Of a stretch of 43,339 bases of DNA, positions 34,748 through 43,290 are shown one piece after another (the stretch's first letter is position 1; each line of letters starts with the position of its first letter). Source of the DNA: an uncultured Collinsella sp. (GTDB taxonomy: Bacteria; Actinomycetota; Coriobacteriia; Coriobacteriales; Coriobacteriaceae). The stretch is taken from positions 1-43,339 of the forward strand of contig UQZU01000015.1 in the NCBI GenBank assembly GCA_900545665.1. Reading direction: 5' to 3'. The notes beneath the pieces were generated by a model that was given only the letters and a program-made list of their open reading frames with translations, ran no database searches and was not told where the DNA came from. Made by a program: the position numbers and the translations under genes.

Positions 34748-36201
34748 CGAGCAATCGCCTTCTTAACGCACGCGACGAGCGTCGTTGCCGCCGTCTCGAT
34801 ATCGCGGTCACCCACGAGCGTGCGCACATCAAACAGGACGCGATCGTGCGAGGCGCGCGTGACGACCGGCGTGTCGAAATCTTGGACGAGCGAGCGCTTG
34901 AGCGCGTCAACGGAAAGACGCTCATCGACGAGGCGCACGGCAACGCACATGGTGGGCAGCTCGACGGTAGGCAGCGAGCCGCCGCCGGGAGTCGACGACT
35001 CCTCGACGATTTCCACCTGCACGGCGCGCGGGCAACCCGCCTTATCGAGGCCCGCCACCATCAGCTCGCGCAGTTTGCGTGCGCGGCGCTCCAGATGAGC
35101 CTGCGGAAGCGTGAGCATGTTGAGCACCGGCACCTCGCGATGGGCCACATCCGCCCCATCCATGTAAATGCGCAGTGTAGCCTCGAGCGCCGCCATTGCG
35201 AGCTTGCCCGGACGCAGGGCACGCATAAGCGGATGCGACCCGCAGGCCTGGACCAGATCGCGACGACCCATGATAATGCCCGCCTGCGCGGCACCCAGCA
35301 GCTTATCACCCGAGCATGACACGATATCGAGCCCTGCCGAAACCGAAGCCGGCGTGGTTTCTTCGCCGCCGCGCACCAAGATGTCGTCGGGCAACAGCGC
35401 GCCCGAGCCCTGGTCCTCGTAGAACAGCAGGCCATGCTTGTGGCCCAGGGCGGCAAGCTCCCGAGAGCCCACCTCTTCGTGAAAACCCTCGATGCGATAG
35501 TTGGAAGGATGGACCTTAAGGATCATCGCCGTATCGGGCGTGATGGCTTGCTCATAATCAGCCAGGTGTGTGCGGTTGGTGGCGCCGACCTCAACGAGTT
35601 TGGCGCCCGAAGCCGCCATGACATCGGGGATGCGGAAGCTGCCGCCGATCTCGACAAGCTCGCCGCGGCTGACGATGACCTCTTTGCCTGCGGCATGGGT
35701 CGCCAGCACCAGCAGCACAGCGGCGGCATTGTTGTTGACCACGAGCGCGTCCTCGGCACCGGTGAGTGAGCGGATCAGCTGCGCGACGTGCTCCTTGCGC
35801 GACCCGCGCGAACAGGTGTCGACGCTGTACTCGAGCGTGCTATACCCGCGCGCGACCTCGGCCACGGCTTTGGCAGCTGATTCCGCGAGCGGAGCGCGAC
35901 CCAAGTTGGTATGGATAACCACACCCGTGGCGTTGACGGCGGGACGCAGGCTCGGCAGCGCAGAGCGGTGCGCACGCCACTCGATGGCCGAGGCCAGCTC
36001 GCGCTTGGAACGCGGGGCGGCGCCGGCGCGAATGGCGGCGCGCTCCTCGTCGAGCTCGGCCGTGACGGCGGCATGCACCACCGCGTCGCAGGTCTCCCCC
36101 GCCGCCTTCACCACCGGCCACTCGGCAAGCAGCTCGTTGACGGAAGGAATGGCGCGCAGGCGGGCGCGCACCTCATCGGACATGTTCTGGCTATCGCTCA
36201 T
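34744..36201 (-). CDS. selA: L-seryl-tRNA(Sec) selenium transferase
   Basis: Converts Ser-tRNA-Sec to Sec-tRNA-Sec using selenophosphate and PLP; 485 residues, the usual length. VNATGVVIHTNLGRAPLAESA is the family signature. SVDTCSRGSRKEHV and NNNAAAVLLVL form the cofactor site, and SCSGDKLLGAAQAG holds the PLP-binding lysine. The start at 36201 has AAAGG upstream. It is first of the selA-selB pair. Located 76 nt after the molybdopterin oxidoreductase gene, it may share that transcript. Confidence 0.96.
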   Translation of the reverse strand: MSDSQNMSDEVRARLRAIPSVNELLAEWPVVKAAGETCDAVVHAAVTAELDEERAAIRAGAAPRSKRELASAIEWRAHRSALPSLRPAVNATGVVIHTNLGRAPLAESAAKAVAEVARGYSTLEYSVDTCSRGSRKEHVAQLIRSLTGAEDALVVNNNAAAVLLVLATHAAGKEVIVSRGELVEIGGSFRIPDVMAASGAKLVEVGATNRTHLADYEQAITPDTAMILKVHPSNYRIEGFHEEVGSRELAALGHKHGLLFYEDQGSGALLPDDILVRGGEETTPASVSAGLDIVSCSGDKLLGAAQAGIIMGRRDLVQACGSHPLMRALRPGKLAMAALEATLRIYMDGADVAHREVPVLNMLTLPQAHLERRARKLRELMVAGLDKAGCPRAVQVEIVEESSTPGGGSLPTVELPTMCVAVRLVDERLSVDALKRSLVQDFDTPVVTRASHDRVLFDVRTLVGDRDIETAATTLVACVKKAIAR

Positions 36202-36277
36202 GTGCGACCTTTCAAAACCAAAGGTGAATCAATCGTTCGAACGTCAAACTATCAGCCAATTCGATCGGCTGAGTCAA

Positions 36278-38395
36278 TCAATCGCTATTATCCTCGCGTG
36301 CCGCGATCTTTTCCACGCGAACGGCGTTTTCCTGGGTGAGCGCGGCGCCCGTCAACGGGTCCCAACGCAACGGTGTATGGTCGAGCGGGCCCACGCCCAA
36401 GGCTTGAGCGCCGCCGGCATCGGCACCAAACGAACGCCCGCCGGGAGCGGCCGAGGTGAAGATGCACGCCGGATGCAGATACGGCGTCGTCTCCACGCGC
36501 ACGCGGTCGCGGCCCATATCGCTCACCAGCTCGACGACCTCGCCATTGGCGATACCCATGCATGTGGCAACACCGGCATTCATCTGCACGGCGTCCAAGT
36601 CGGAACCCGCCTCGGCGGCACCTGCTGCCGCGAGCCTGCGCGAGGCATGCGACTCAAAGGGTCGATTGCCGCTAATGAGGCGAAACATCCCCGGGCTGGG
36701 CTCCACCATGGGCGCGATCCAGTCGGGCACACGACCCATGCCGGCTCGCTCCCATATGTCGCTTGCCAGCGCAATCTTGCCGCCGGCAAGCGGAATCACC
36801 GGCTCACCCGTGCGCGTCGGCAGCGCCATGCCCGTATCGGCCCAGCCGCGCTCCATGAGCTCGTCCAGATCGATCCCAAAAGGCGCCACCTGGGCAGCCG
36901 CCAGATCGTCAGACGTAAACTGGAAGTACTCGCCCACGCCACACGCCTGCGCCAGACCGGCAAAAATCTCCCGACCGGGACGTGTGTCGTCATGCTGCAC
37001 GGGCAGCACGGCGTTGCGGTAGAACACGCGCGCATCGTTGGCGCCCGTCACCGTTCCCACGCCGCGGTCAGCCTCCAGATACGTCACGTCGGGCAGCACG
37101 AAGTCAGAAGCACGCGCCGTCTCGGACCAACGAATATCAATCGTCACAAGCAAGTCGAGCCGCTGCAAAATACTCAACCAAGCCTGTGCATTGCCATAGC
37201 CCGCACCGGGGTTACTGGCATAGACGATAAGCCCACGCAGCTCACCGGCAAGGATGGACTGACCGATGGTCGTGCACAGGCCGCGCACCGGATCGACCAG
37301 CGGATAGCGCTCGGACCCCAGCTTGGGCTCGCGCGGCACCGGCGGCGTCGCAAAGCGCATGGGATCAAGGTCGCCCAATACAAGCGGTGTGGGCGGGTTG
37401 AGCGCACCGCCCGCGTGTCCGATGCAGCCCAGTAGCACATCGACCAAGCAGATAGCGCGCGCGGTCTGGGTGCTATTGGCATACGCAATACCGATGCCGC
37501 CATGAAAGCCCGCATCCACCACAGCGGCAGGCGCGGCGGCAGCCAAATCACGCGCAGTCGATCGGATATCGTCCGCCGGCACGTCGCACATCGACTCGGC
37601 CCACTCAGGCGTCCAAACAGTAGCCGCCTGCGCCAGCTCATCAAACCCCGTGGTATAGCGGGCAACAAACTCGCGGTCGTACAAGTCCTCGGTAATGAGC
37701 ACATTCGCAATGCCCAGCAGCAAGGCCAGGTCGCAGCCCGGGCGCACGCGCAGCCAGCGATCGGCAAGCGCAGCCGAACCGCTGCGCCGGGGGTCGACCA
37801 CGATAATCTTCGCCCCGCGGCGACGGGCATCGTTGAGCGCATCAACGGCCCCCATCGTCGACGAATCGACAATGGAACGCCCCAGATACATGATGCAATC
37901 GGTATGTGGCAGGTCGGAGGCGGGACTATAGCCCAGGCTGTGCTCCCAACCGGTAAGTCGGCTTACCTCGCAGGCACCGTCGGCACCGTACACGTTGGGC
38001 GAGCCCAGCGCATGCATAAGGCGATAGGCCCAATAGCGGTCGAACGAGGGCACACCGAACGTCATGCCCAGCGCACGAGGCCCGCGCTCGTCAACAATCC
38101 CCCCAAGGCGCGCTGCAATCTGCGCGAACACCTCGTTCCACGAAATCACATCGAACCCCGAGCCATCAGCTCGTCGGCGCATAGGATGCAAAATGCGGTC
38201 GCGCTCGTCAAACGGCAGGGCCAGGCGATGCCGTCCGCGGGCGCACAGGGCACGCGCCGCGCACGGATGCCCCGGCACCGGCAACTCGGCCACCACGCGA
38301 CCGTCCTCAACGCGTGCCGCAAAGGCGCAATCGGCATAACATCCCCCGCATGTGGTCACCACGGCGCGACCGTCACGCTTCACAGCAGATGCCAT
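36278..38395 (-). CDS. Molybdopterin (bis-MGD) oxidoreductase, Cys-type, orphan catalytic subunit
   Basis: A 705-residue DMSO-reductase-family enzyme. CGGCYADC at about 16-23, with a fourth cysteine in ALCARG, forms the [4Fe-4S] site. The residue after that cluster is Arg (CARG) where formate dehydrogenases and Nap have Lys, so it groups better with polysulfide/thiosulfate-reductase-like enzymes. The probable molybdenum ligand is the Cys in YGADGACEVSR, not selenocysteine. GRSIVDSSTMG, VVDPRRSGSA and the C-terminal NGEVVELVSD region are normal for the fold. There is no TAT signal, so it is cytoplasmic. No iron-sulfur or membrane partner is adjacent. The start at 38395 has AAAGGGG. It could be an unusual formate dehydrogenase for the hydrogenlyase, but the Arg argues against this. 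Confidence 0.8.
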   Translation of the reverse strand: MASAVKRDGRAVVTTCGGCYADCAFAARVEDGRVVAELPVPGHPCAARALCARGRHRLALPFDERDRILHPMRRRADGSGFDVISWNEVFAQIAARLGGIVDERGPRALGMTFGVPSFDRYWAYRLMHALGSPNVYGADGACEVSRLTGWEHSLGYSPASDLPHTDCIMYLGRSIVDSSTMGAVDALNDARRRGAKIIVVDPRRSGSAALADRWLRVRPGCDLALLLGIANVLITEDLYDREFVARYTTGFDELAQAATVWTPEWAESMCDVPADDIRSTARDLAAAAPAAVVDAGFHGGIGIAYANSTQTARAICLVDVLLGCIGHAGGALNPPTPLVLGDLDPMRFATPPVPREPKLGSERYPLVDPVRGLCTTIGQSILAGELRGLIVYASNPGAGYGNAQAWLSILQRLDLLVTIDIRWSETARASDFVLPDVTYLEADRGVGTVTGANDARVFYRNAVLPVQHDDTRPGREIFAGLAQACGVGEYFQFTSDDLAAAQVAPFGIDLDELMERGWADTGMALPTRTGEPVIPLAGGKIALASDIWERAGMGRVPDWIAPMVEPSPGMFRLISGNRPFESHASRRLAAAGAAEAGSDLDAVQMNAGVATCMGIANGEVVELVSDMGRDRVRVETTPYLHPACIFTSAAPGGRSFGADAGGAQALGVGPLDHTPLRWDPLTGAALTQENAVRVEKIAAREDNSD

Positions 38396-38459
38396 CTCGA
38401 TTACCCCTTTCATCAGCCAAACACAACAGACCAAAAGCCCGGCAACGAGCCCCAGACCC

Positions 38460-38495
38460 AAAAAGCCTCCCGCACGGCAACGCCCCGCGGGAGGC
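38460..38495 (-). terminator. Terminator of the hyc-focA operon
   Basis: GCCTCCCGC/GCGGGAGGC stem with a 13-base loop, followed on the minus strand by five Ts, 22 nt after the focA stop. It separates focA from the molybdopterin oxidoreductase gene. Confidence 0.85.
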
Positions 38496-38517
38496 CCAAC
38501 GTCAAACAGACGGTACC

Positions 38518-39357
38518 TTACGCATCGGACTTCTTGGCGTAGACAAACCAGTAGCCGAGCGCGATCAGAACCGCGCCGCCCACGATGTTGCCCAGCGTGG
38601 CGGCGGACAGGTTAAACGCAATGCCCGCGGCGTTGAGCGCATCGGCGCCAGCGACGTCGGCACCATAGCCGCACACGTGCATCACGGCGCCCATAGGCAA
38701 AAAGTACATGTTGGCAACGCAGTGCTCAAAACCGCAGGCCACAAAGGCGGCGATGGGCAGCAGAATGCCCACAACCTTATCGACCACGGTCTTGCCGGCG
38801 GTACCGATCCACACGGCCAGGCACACAAAGATGTTGCACAGGATGCCACGGAAAAAGATCGTCACCCAGTCGACCGTCACCTTGCCGGCGGCGACGCTCA
38901 CCATGGAATTGGCAACCGCCTCGCCGTTGAGCTTGTAAATGCCGGCCATGTACACCAAAAAGACGATGAACAGGGCACCGGCAAAGTTACCAAGCCACAC
39001 GACGAGCCATGCCTTGAGCATCTGAGCCAGGGTGATCTTTTTGCTCTTGAGCGCGCAGACCATAAGCGAATTGCCGGTAAACAGCTCGGCGCCGCACACC
39101 AGCACCAGCACCAGGCCCAGGCAAAAGCACAGACCGCCCACGACGCGCTGGGCACCCCAGCCCAGCGTACTGTCGCTCAAAAACACGGTAAAGAACAGGC
39201 CGCCGAAGGCGATAAACGCACCGGCGAACATTGCCAACAGAAAGGCCTTTGCGACCGGCAGGTTGGCCTTGGTCACGCCGGCGGCCTCGGTCTTGGCCTC
39301 GATCGCGGCGGGCGCCAGGCAATCGGGAGTGGGATACTCCACCTTGGAATCTGCCAT
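38518..39357 (-). CDS. focA: Formate/nitrite transporter family channel
   Basis: A pentameric membrane channel for formate; 279 residues with six helices. AKAFLLAMFAGAFIAFGGLFF is the first helix region, and FTGNSLMV holds the conserved pore residues of the FNT family. GNFAGALF and GFEHCVANMYFLPMG, with its central-pore histidine, are further signatures. Substrate identity as formate is supported by the hydrogenlyase genes directly upstream. The start at 39357 has AGGAAAG; the earlier ATG has none. It follows hycI by 39 nt as the last gene of the operon. NirC-type nitrite specificity is not excluded by sequence alone. Confidence 0.92.
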   Translation of the reverse strand: MADSKVEYPTPDCLAPAAIEAKTEAAGVTKANLPVAKAFLLAMFAGAFIAFGGLFFTVFLSDSTLGWGAQRVVGGLCFCLGLVLVLVCGAELFTGNSLMVCALKSKKITLAQMLKAWLVVWLGNFAGALFIVFLVYMAGIYKLNGEAVANSMVSVAAGKVTVDWVTIFFRGILCNIFVCLAVWIGTAGKTVVDKVVGILLPIAAFVACGFEHCVANMYFLPMGAVMHVCGYGADVAGADALNAAGIAFNLSAATLGNIVGGAVLIALGYWFVYAKKSDA

Positions 39358-39396
39358 GTCAATCACTTCTTTCCTAACAGAATGGAACAAGTGCTC

Positions 39397-39900
39397 CTAC
39401 AGCTCCTGCCCCAAGCGGACAAAGTGGGAAAAGTCGTTGGCGGCCACGGCGTCGTACACGGCGTCGACGGCCTCAAAGACCTCCGGGGACATGGGGTTAT
39501 AGAACTCCGTATCGCCCGGCTGAATCCCAATGAAGACGATATCTTCGCACGATTGCTCAATCTCCTCGATCAGAATCGACAAGGGAAGCGAATGCGTGGT
39601 GAACATCGACTTGCGGGCCACGTCACGTTTGTCGAGCAAGCGGATGGCGCCGACGGGCAGTGCCATGTCGGCGGCATCGACCAAGACCAGGCGAGGCGGA
39701 CGCTCGCGCTTGACCTCGATGATGTCATCCTCGGGCGTCTGACCGCCATCGATGGTGTACCAGCCGGCAAGAGGCGCGTCCTCCATCTTTTTGGAGAGCA
39801 CGGGGCCGGCGGCATCGTCGGCACGCAGCACGCTTCCCGCCGTGAGCACGATACCCGCAAACGGGGCGCCGTTCACACGACCATCCACAACGCGACCCAT
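39397..39900 (-). CDS. hycI: Hydrogenase 3 maturation endopeptidase
   Basis: Cuts the C-terminal peptide from the nickel-loaded hydrogenase large subunit; 167 residues. VLRADDAAGPVLSKKM corresponds to the metal-binding MGDDGAGP of E. coli HycI, and WYTIDGGQTPEDDI to its IDGGSAPENDI. VLVDAADM, TTHSLPLSILIEEI and IFIGIQPGDTEFYNPMSPEV align in order. It overlaps hycH by 1 nt (TAATG). The LRADDAAG form replaces MGDDGAG, keeping the first metal-binding Asp. The large subunit it should process is at 41985. Confidence 0.92.
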   Translation of the reverse strand: MGRVVDGRVNGAPFAGIVLTAGSVLRADDAAGPVLSKKMEDAPLAGWYTIDGGQTPEDDIIEVKRERPPRLVLVDAADMALPVGAIRLLDKRDVARKSMFTTHSLPLSILIEEIEQSCEDIVFIGIQPGDTEFYNPMSPEVFEAVDAVYDAVAANDFSHFVRLGQEL

Positions 39901-40481
39901 TACTGCAACCTTCCCGTCAGATACACACCCGAAACATCGCGCACGCGCTCAACCAGATCGCGAAACTTCATTAAGAACGCGACCTGCTGGGCATGCAGGC
40001 CAAAGTCGTCGTCGAACACCGAGATGCCGGCCTTGGCCGACCCGCGAAAACCGCGCTCGTCGAGCAGCGTGTCGCAGGCCTCGAGCAGCGACGGCACCGC
40101 CGCCTTGTCGAGCTGGCACTCGCCAAAGGAGCGGATGGCCTCGAACTTGGTCTTGGCCTCCCCCTCCGGCAACGCGTCGACGAGTGAATAGAACACATCC
40201 ACCGACACCGACAGGCGCGGCTCAAAGCAATCGAGCACGCCGGTGTGGTGGCCCACGGCGAGCGTGTAGTACAGCACGTCGCAGGCCTCCTGGGGAACGT
40301 CTTCCTCGGTCTCCACAAACTTACGCGTGAGCTCGTAGAAGACCACCTGGTCGGGCGCATGGCCCAGGCAGGGGTCGGCGACGCCCTCGGCGGCCTCGTC
40401 GCTTGCGCGCGAGGCATCGCCAAAAGAACCGCCGAGCATGCCGGGGCCCGCAAAGTAACCAGAGCGGTCCGTGAGCTCCAT
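39900..40481 (-). CDS. hycH: Formate hydrogenlyase maturation protein
   Basis: Assists maturation of the hydrogenase 3 large subunit; 193 residues, longer than the 136 of E. coli. VVFYELTRKFVETEEDVPQE and VLYYTLAVGHHTGVLDCFE align with the E. coli HycH beginning (VVFSQLSRKFI... VVYYSLAIGHHLGVIDCLE). The extra length is an N-terminal 45-residue Gly/Asp-rich extension and an insertion near the C-terminus. It abuts the hycG stop directly and overlaps hycI, so it is inside the operon. Confidence 0.88.
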   Translation of the reverse strand: MELTDRSGYFAGPGMLGGSFGDASRASDEAAEGVADPCLGHAPDQVVFYELTRKFVETEEDVPQEACDVLYYTLAVGHHTGVLDCFEPRLSVSVDVFYSLVDALPEGEAKTKFEAIRSFGECQLDKAAVPSLLEACDTLLDERGFRGSAKAGISVFDDDFGLHAQQVAFLMKFRDLVERVRDVSGVYLTGRLQ

Positions 40482-41264
40482 CTAGTGACCTCCGGCCAGC
40501 ACCAGATCCTGCAGCGCCGAGTAGACCTCAACGCGGCGCGGATCGTCCTGCTTGTCGATGAGCAGCGCCATGGCGCCTCGGATATCACCCTTGGGCGCGT
40601 CCTCGAGCGTATCCATAAACTCGTTGGCCAGGTCGCGGCCGTAACGGTAGCCGCTCATGGCGCGAGCCTCGCGCTCGATGGCAACGCGCAGCTTGTACGG
40701 CACGCCGGGGTGCAGGATATCGGCCTGCTCGCCGGCAGCCTCCACCGTAGTCTCGGCATGGAGCTTTTGGTCCAGCAGACCGAGCGCCATGGCAAAGCCG
40801 TAGATGGTCTGCGCGGGGCTGGGCGGACAGCCGGGGATGTAGACATCGACCGGCAGAATCTTATCCGTGCCGCCCCAGACGCAGTAGTTGTCGTAGAAGA
40901 TGCCGCCGGTGCAGCCGCACGCGCCATAGGACACCACGATCTTGGGATCGGGTGCGGCCTCAAACGCGCGCAGGGCCGGCATGCGCATGGCACGCGTCAC
41001 GGCGCCGGTGTACAGCAGCACATCGGCGTGACGGGGCGAGGGCACGACCTTGATGCCAAAGCGCTCGACGTCAAAGACGGGCGTGATGGAACCGAAGATC
41101 TCGATCTCGCAGCCGTTGCAGCCGCCGCAGTCGACACGGTAGACGTACACCGAGCGCTTGATCTTCTTAAGAAGGGTCGCCTTGGCCTTCTCGATGCTCT
41201 CGTCGAGCTCGATCTTGGTCGGGCGGTACTGAAGCCGCTCGGGCAAAAGCGTGGGTTCGGCCAT
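40482..41264 (-). CDS. hycG: Group 4 [NiFe] hydrogenase small subunit (NuoB-like)
   Basis: A 260-residue electron-transfer subunit carrying one [4Fe-4S] cluster next to the NiFe site. The ligands are read in CGGCNGCEIEIFGS, YGACGCTGG and PGCPPSP. YVYRVDCGGCNGC and VDVYIPGCPP are family signatures shared with NuoB, HycG and HyfI. The C-terminal 80 residues (GYRYGRDLANEFMDTL etc.) are a longer tail than in E. coli HycG. It is 2 nt downstream of hycF and abuts hycH. Confidence 0.92.
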   Translation of the reverse strand: MAEPTLLPERLQYRPTKIELDESIEKAKATLLKKIKRSVYVYRVDCGGCNGCEIEIFGSITPVFDVERFGIKVVPSPRHADVLLYTGAVTRAMRMPALRAFEAAPDPKIVVSYGACGCTGGIFYDNYCVWGGTDKILPVDVYIPGCPPSPAQTIYGFAMALGLLDQKLHAETTVEAAGEQADILHPGVPYKLRVAIEREARAMSGYRYGRDLANEFMDTLEDAPKGDIRGAMALLIDKQDDPRRVEVYSALQDLVLAGGH

Positions 41265-41266
41265 GG

Positions 41267-41983
41267 TTACTCCTCCTTCGTTTCAAAATCCATGATGATG
41301 CCCTCGACCGGCGCCGGACCGGCGGGAATCTCGGGCGCATCGGGGTTAAGCTCGCGGTCGATATACTCCGGGTTCACGCCGTGGCCGCCCAGATACTCCA
41401 TGCCGGGGCCCTGGGGCTCACCGGACGCAAGCGTCTCGTTGGCAGCCATGCCGTGTGCGTTGCCGGTCTTTACGGCCGAGGCGGCGCGCAGGGCGTCGAG
41501 CTCGCGCTTGCACTCCTGGCACATACCGACGGTACGGGCAGCCTGCTCGGCCTCCATGCCGCCGGCCTTTTGCAGCAGGCGCTTAGCGTAGTCGATCTCC
41601 TTGTGCGGGGCAAACGGCTTGCCGCAACGCGAGCAGTGCTCGAGCGTATAGACGCTCTTGCTGGTGAGGTCATCCTTGCTCATGACGGCCAGCTCAAACT
41701 CCTCGGTGAGCTTGATGGCCTCCATGGGGCAGGCCTCCTCGCAGCGGCCGCAGAAGATGCAGCGGCCGTAGTCGATCGACCAGGTGATGGTATCGGCCGC
41801 AAGGTCGGTGTCCATGCGAATGGCATCGGCTGGGCACGCCACGCCGCAGGCACCGCAGGCGATGCAGAGCTCGGCATTGTGCTCGGGCTTGCCGCGCATG
41901 TCCTTGTTGGTGGGGAACGGCGCAAACGGGTACTTGACCGTCGCGTCGCCGGCCTTGGCGTTAACCTTCCAAAGCTTCAGCAT
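41267..41983 (-). CDS. hycF: Formate hydrogenlyase iron-sulfur subunit (NuoI-like)
   Basis: A 238-residue ferredoxin-like subunit linking the hydrogenase to its partners. CIACGACGVACPADA and CIFCGRCEEACPMEA bind two [4Fe-4S] clusters. CSRCGKPFAPHKEID and the later CQECKRELD form a further Cys4 metal site, as in HycF/HyfH. The C-terminal 60 residues (MEYLGGHGVNPEYIDREL... ) extend beyond E. coli HycF and carry no recognisable domain. The start at 41983 is 1 nt after the hycE stop; an in-frame start further up would overlap hycE and is rejected. Confidence 0.92.
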   Translation of the reverse strand: MLKLWKVNAKAGDATVKYPFAPFPTNKDMRGKPEHNAELCIACGACGVACPADAIRMDTDLAADTITWSIDYGRCIFCGRCEEACPMEAIKLTEEFELAVMSKDDLTSKSVYTLEHCSRCGKPFAPHKEIDYAKRLLQKAGGMEAEQAARTVGMCQECKRELDALRAASAVKTGNAHGMAANETLASGEPQGPGMEYLGGHGVNPEYIDRELNPDAPEIPAGPAPVEGIIMDFETKEE

Positions 41984-41984
41984 A

Positions 41985-43290
41985 TTAGAGCGCCTCCTCA
42001 TCGAGCGGAGCGGCCATGGTGCCCTCGCCCGCAAGCGGCGACTTGTCGCGCCAGACGTTCTCGAACTGCTCCTTGTCGAGCACGTGGTCGCGCTTGGCGG
42101 CGACATCGGTCACCGTCACGCGGTCGGTGCAGGAGTAGCACGGGTCAAGCGAGCCGACGATCAGCGCCGCGTCGCCCACGGTGTTGCCGCGGAACATGTA
42201 GCGCAGGACCGGCCAGTTGCTGTACGTGGCCGCCTTGGCGCGCCAGCGGTAGCACTTCTGGTTGTTGCCGAGCATGGCCCAGTGCACGTCCTCGCCGCGC
42301 GGAGCCTCGGTGGCGCCGATGGCGTACTTGTGCGGGGTGTACTCCCAATCCGTGGTGAGGATGGGGCCCGACGGGCAGTTCTCGAGCATGGTCTCGATCA
42401 TGTCGATCGAATCGTAGACCTCCTGGATGCGGACGGCGGTACGGCCGAAGGCATCGCAGGTGTCGGCCGTAGCGGCGTGCATCTTTTGGACATCCGGATC
42501 GGCGTAGCCGTCGAAGGGATGGTCAAAGCGCACGTCGCGGGCATAGCCCGAGCCACGCATGAGCGGGCCGACCGGCGAGAAGTCGCGTGCGATCTTTCGA
42601 TCCAGAGTGCCGATGCCACTCGTACGCTCAATAAAGTTGGGCGTGGAGAGCAGCATGTCGACGAGTTCCTGAACCTCGGAGCGCAGCTGGTGGATGGTCG
42701 TGAGCGTGGAGAGCTTCTGCTCGGCCAAAATGTCGCGACGCACGCCGCCGATCACGTTGAGGCCGTAGGTCTTGCGGTGACCGGAGAGCTTCTCGGCCAG
42801 GTCCATGGACTTCTCGCGGACGCGGAAGAACTGCTGGAAGCCGGAGTCGAAGCCCGTGTAGTGCGATGCCAGGCCAATATTGAGCAGGTGTGAGTGCAGA
42901 CGCTCGACCTCGAGCATGATGGCGCGGATGTACTGGGCGCGCGGCGGGACATGAATGCCCTGGGCGCGCTCGACGGCCTCGGCATAGGCCACCGAGTGGG
43001 CGCAGCCGCAGATGCCGCAGATGCGGTCGGCGAGGAACGTCACGGCGTCATAGTTCAGGCGCGTCTCGGCGACCTTCTCCATGCCGCGGTGCACGTAGAA
43101 CAGACGGTAGTCGGCATCGACGATCGTCTCGCCCTCAACGAACAGGCGGAAGTGGCCGGGCTCGTCGGAGGTGATGTGCAACGGTCCCATGGGGACGAGC
43201 GTGGTCTCCTTGCCCTTGGTGTCGGCCAAGAATTCGTAGTTTTCCATGTCGCTCGCGGGGGCGGGGCGGAAACGGTAATCCATCGAATCC
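41985..43290 (-). CDS. hycE: Group 4 [NiFe] hydrogenase large subunit, partial (5' end missing)
   Basis: The catalytic subunit of formate hydrogenlyase, which reduces protons to H2. RICGICGCAHS (about 50 bp before 43000) and DPCYSCTDR near the C-terminus are the two CxxC pairs that bind NiFe, so it is a true hydrogenase and not NuoD. VPMGPLHITSDEPGHFRLF and GGVRRDILAE follow HycE. The C-terminal extension after the last cysteines is present and may be cut by HycI. Real sequence ends at 43290, where adapter begins. MDYRFRP (43283) may be a start or an internal Met, because E. coli HycE has a NuoC-like N-terminal domain of about 170 residues that is not seen here. Confidence 0.9.

Noticed and set aside
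41984..42106. Longer HycF starting at 42106
   Set aside because: It would overlap the end of hycE by about 120 bp and the added residues are low-complexity Ser/Arg; the Met at 41983 fits the family start.
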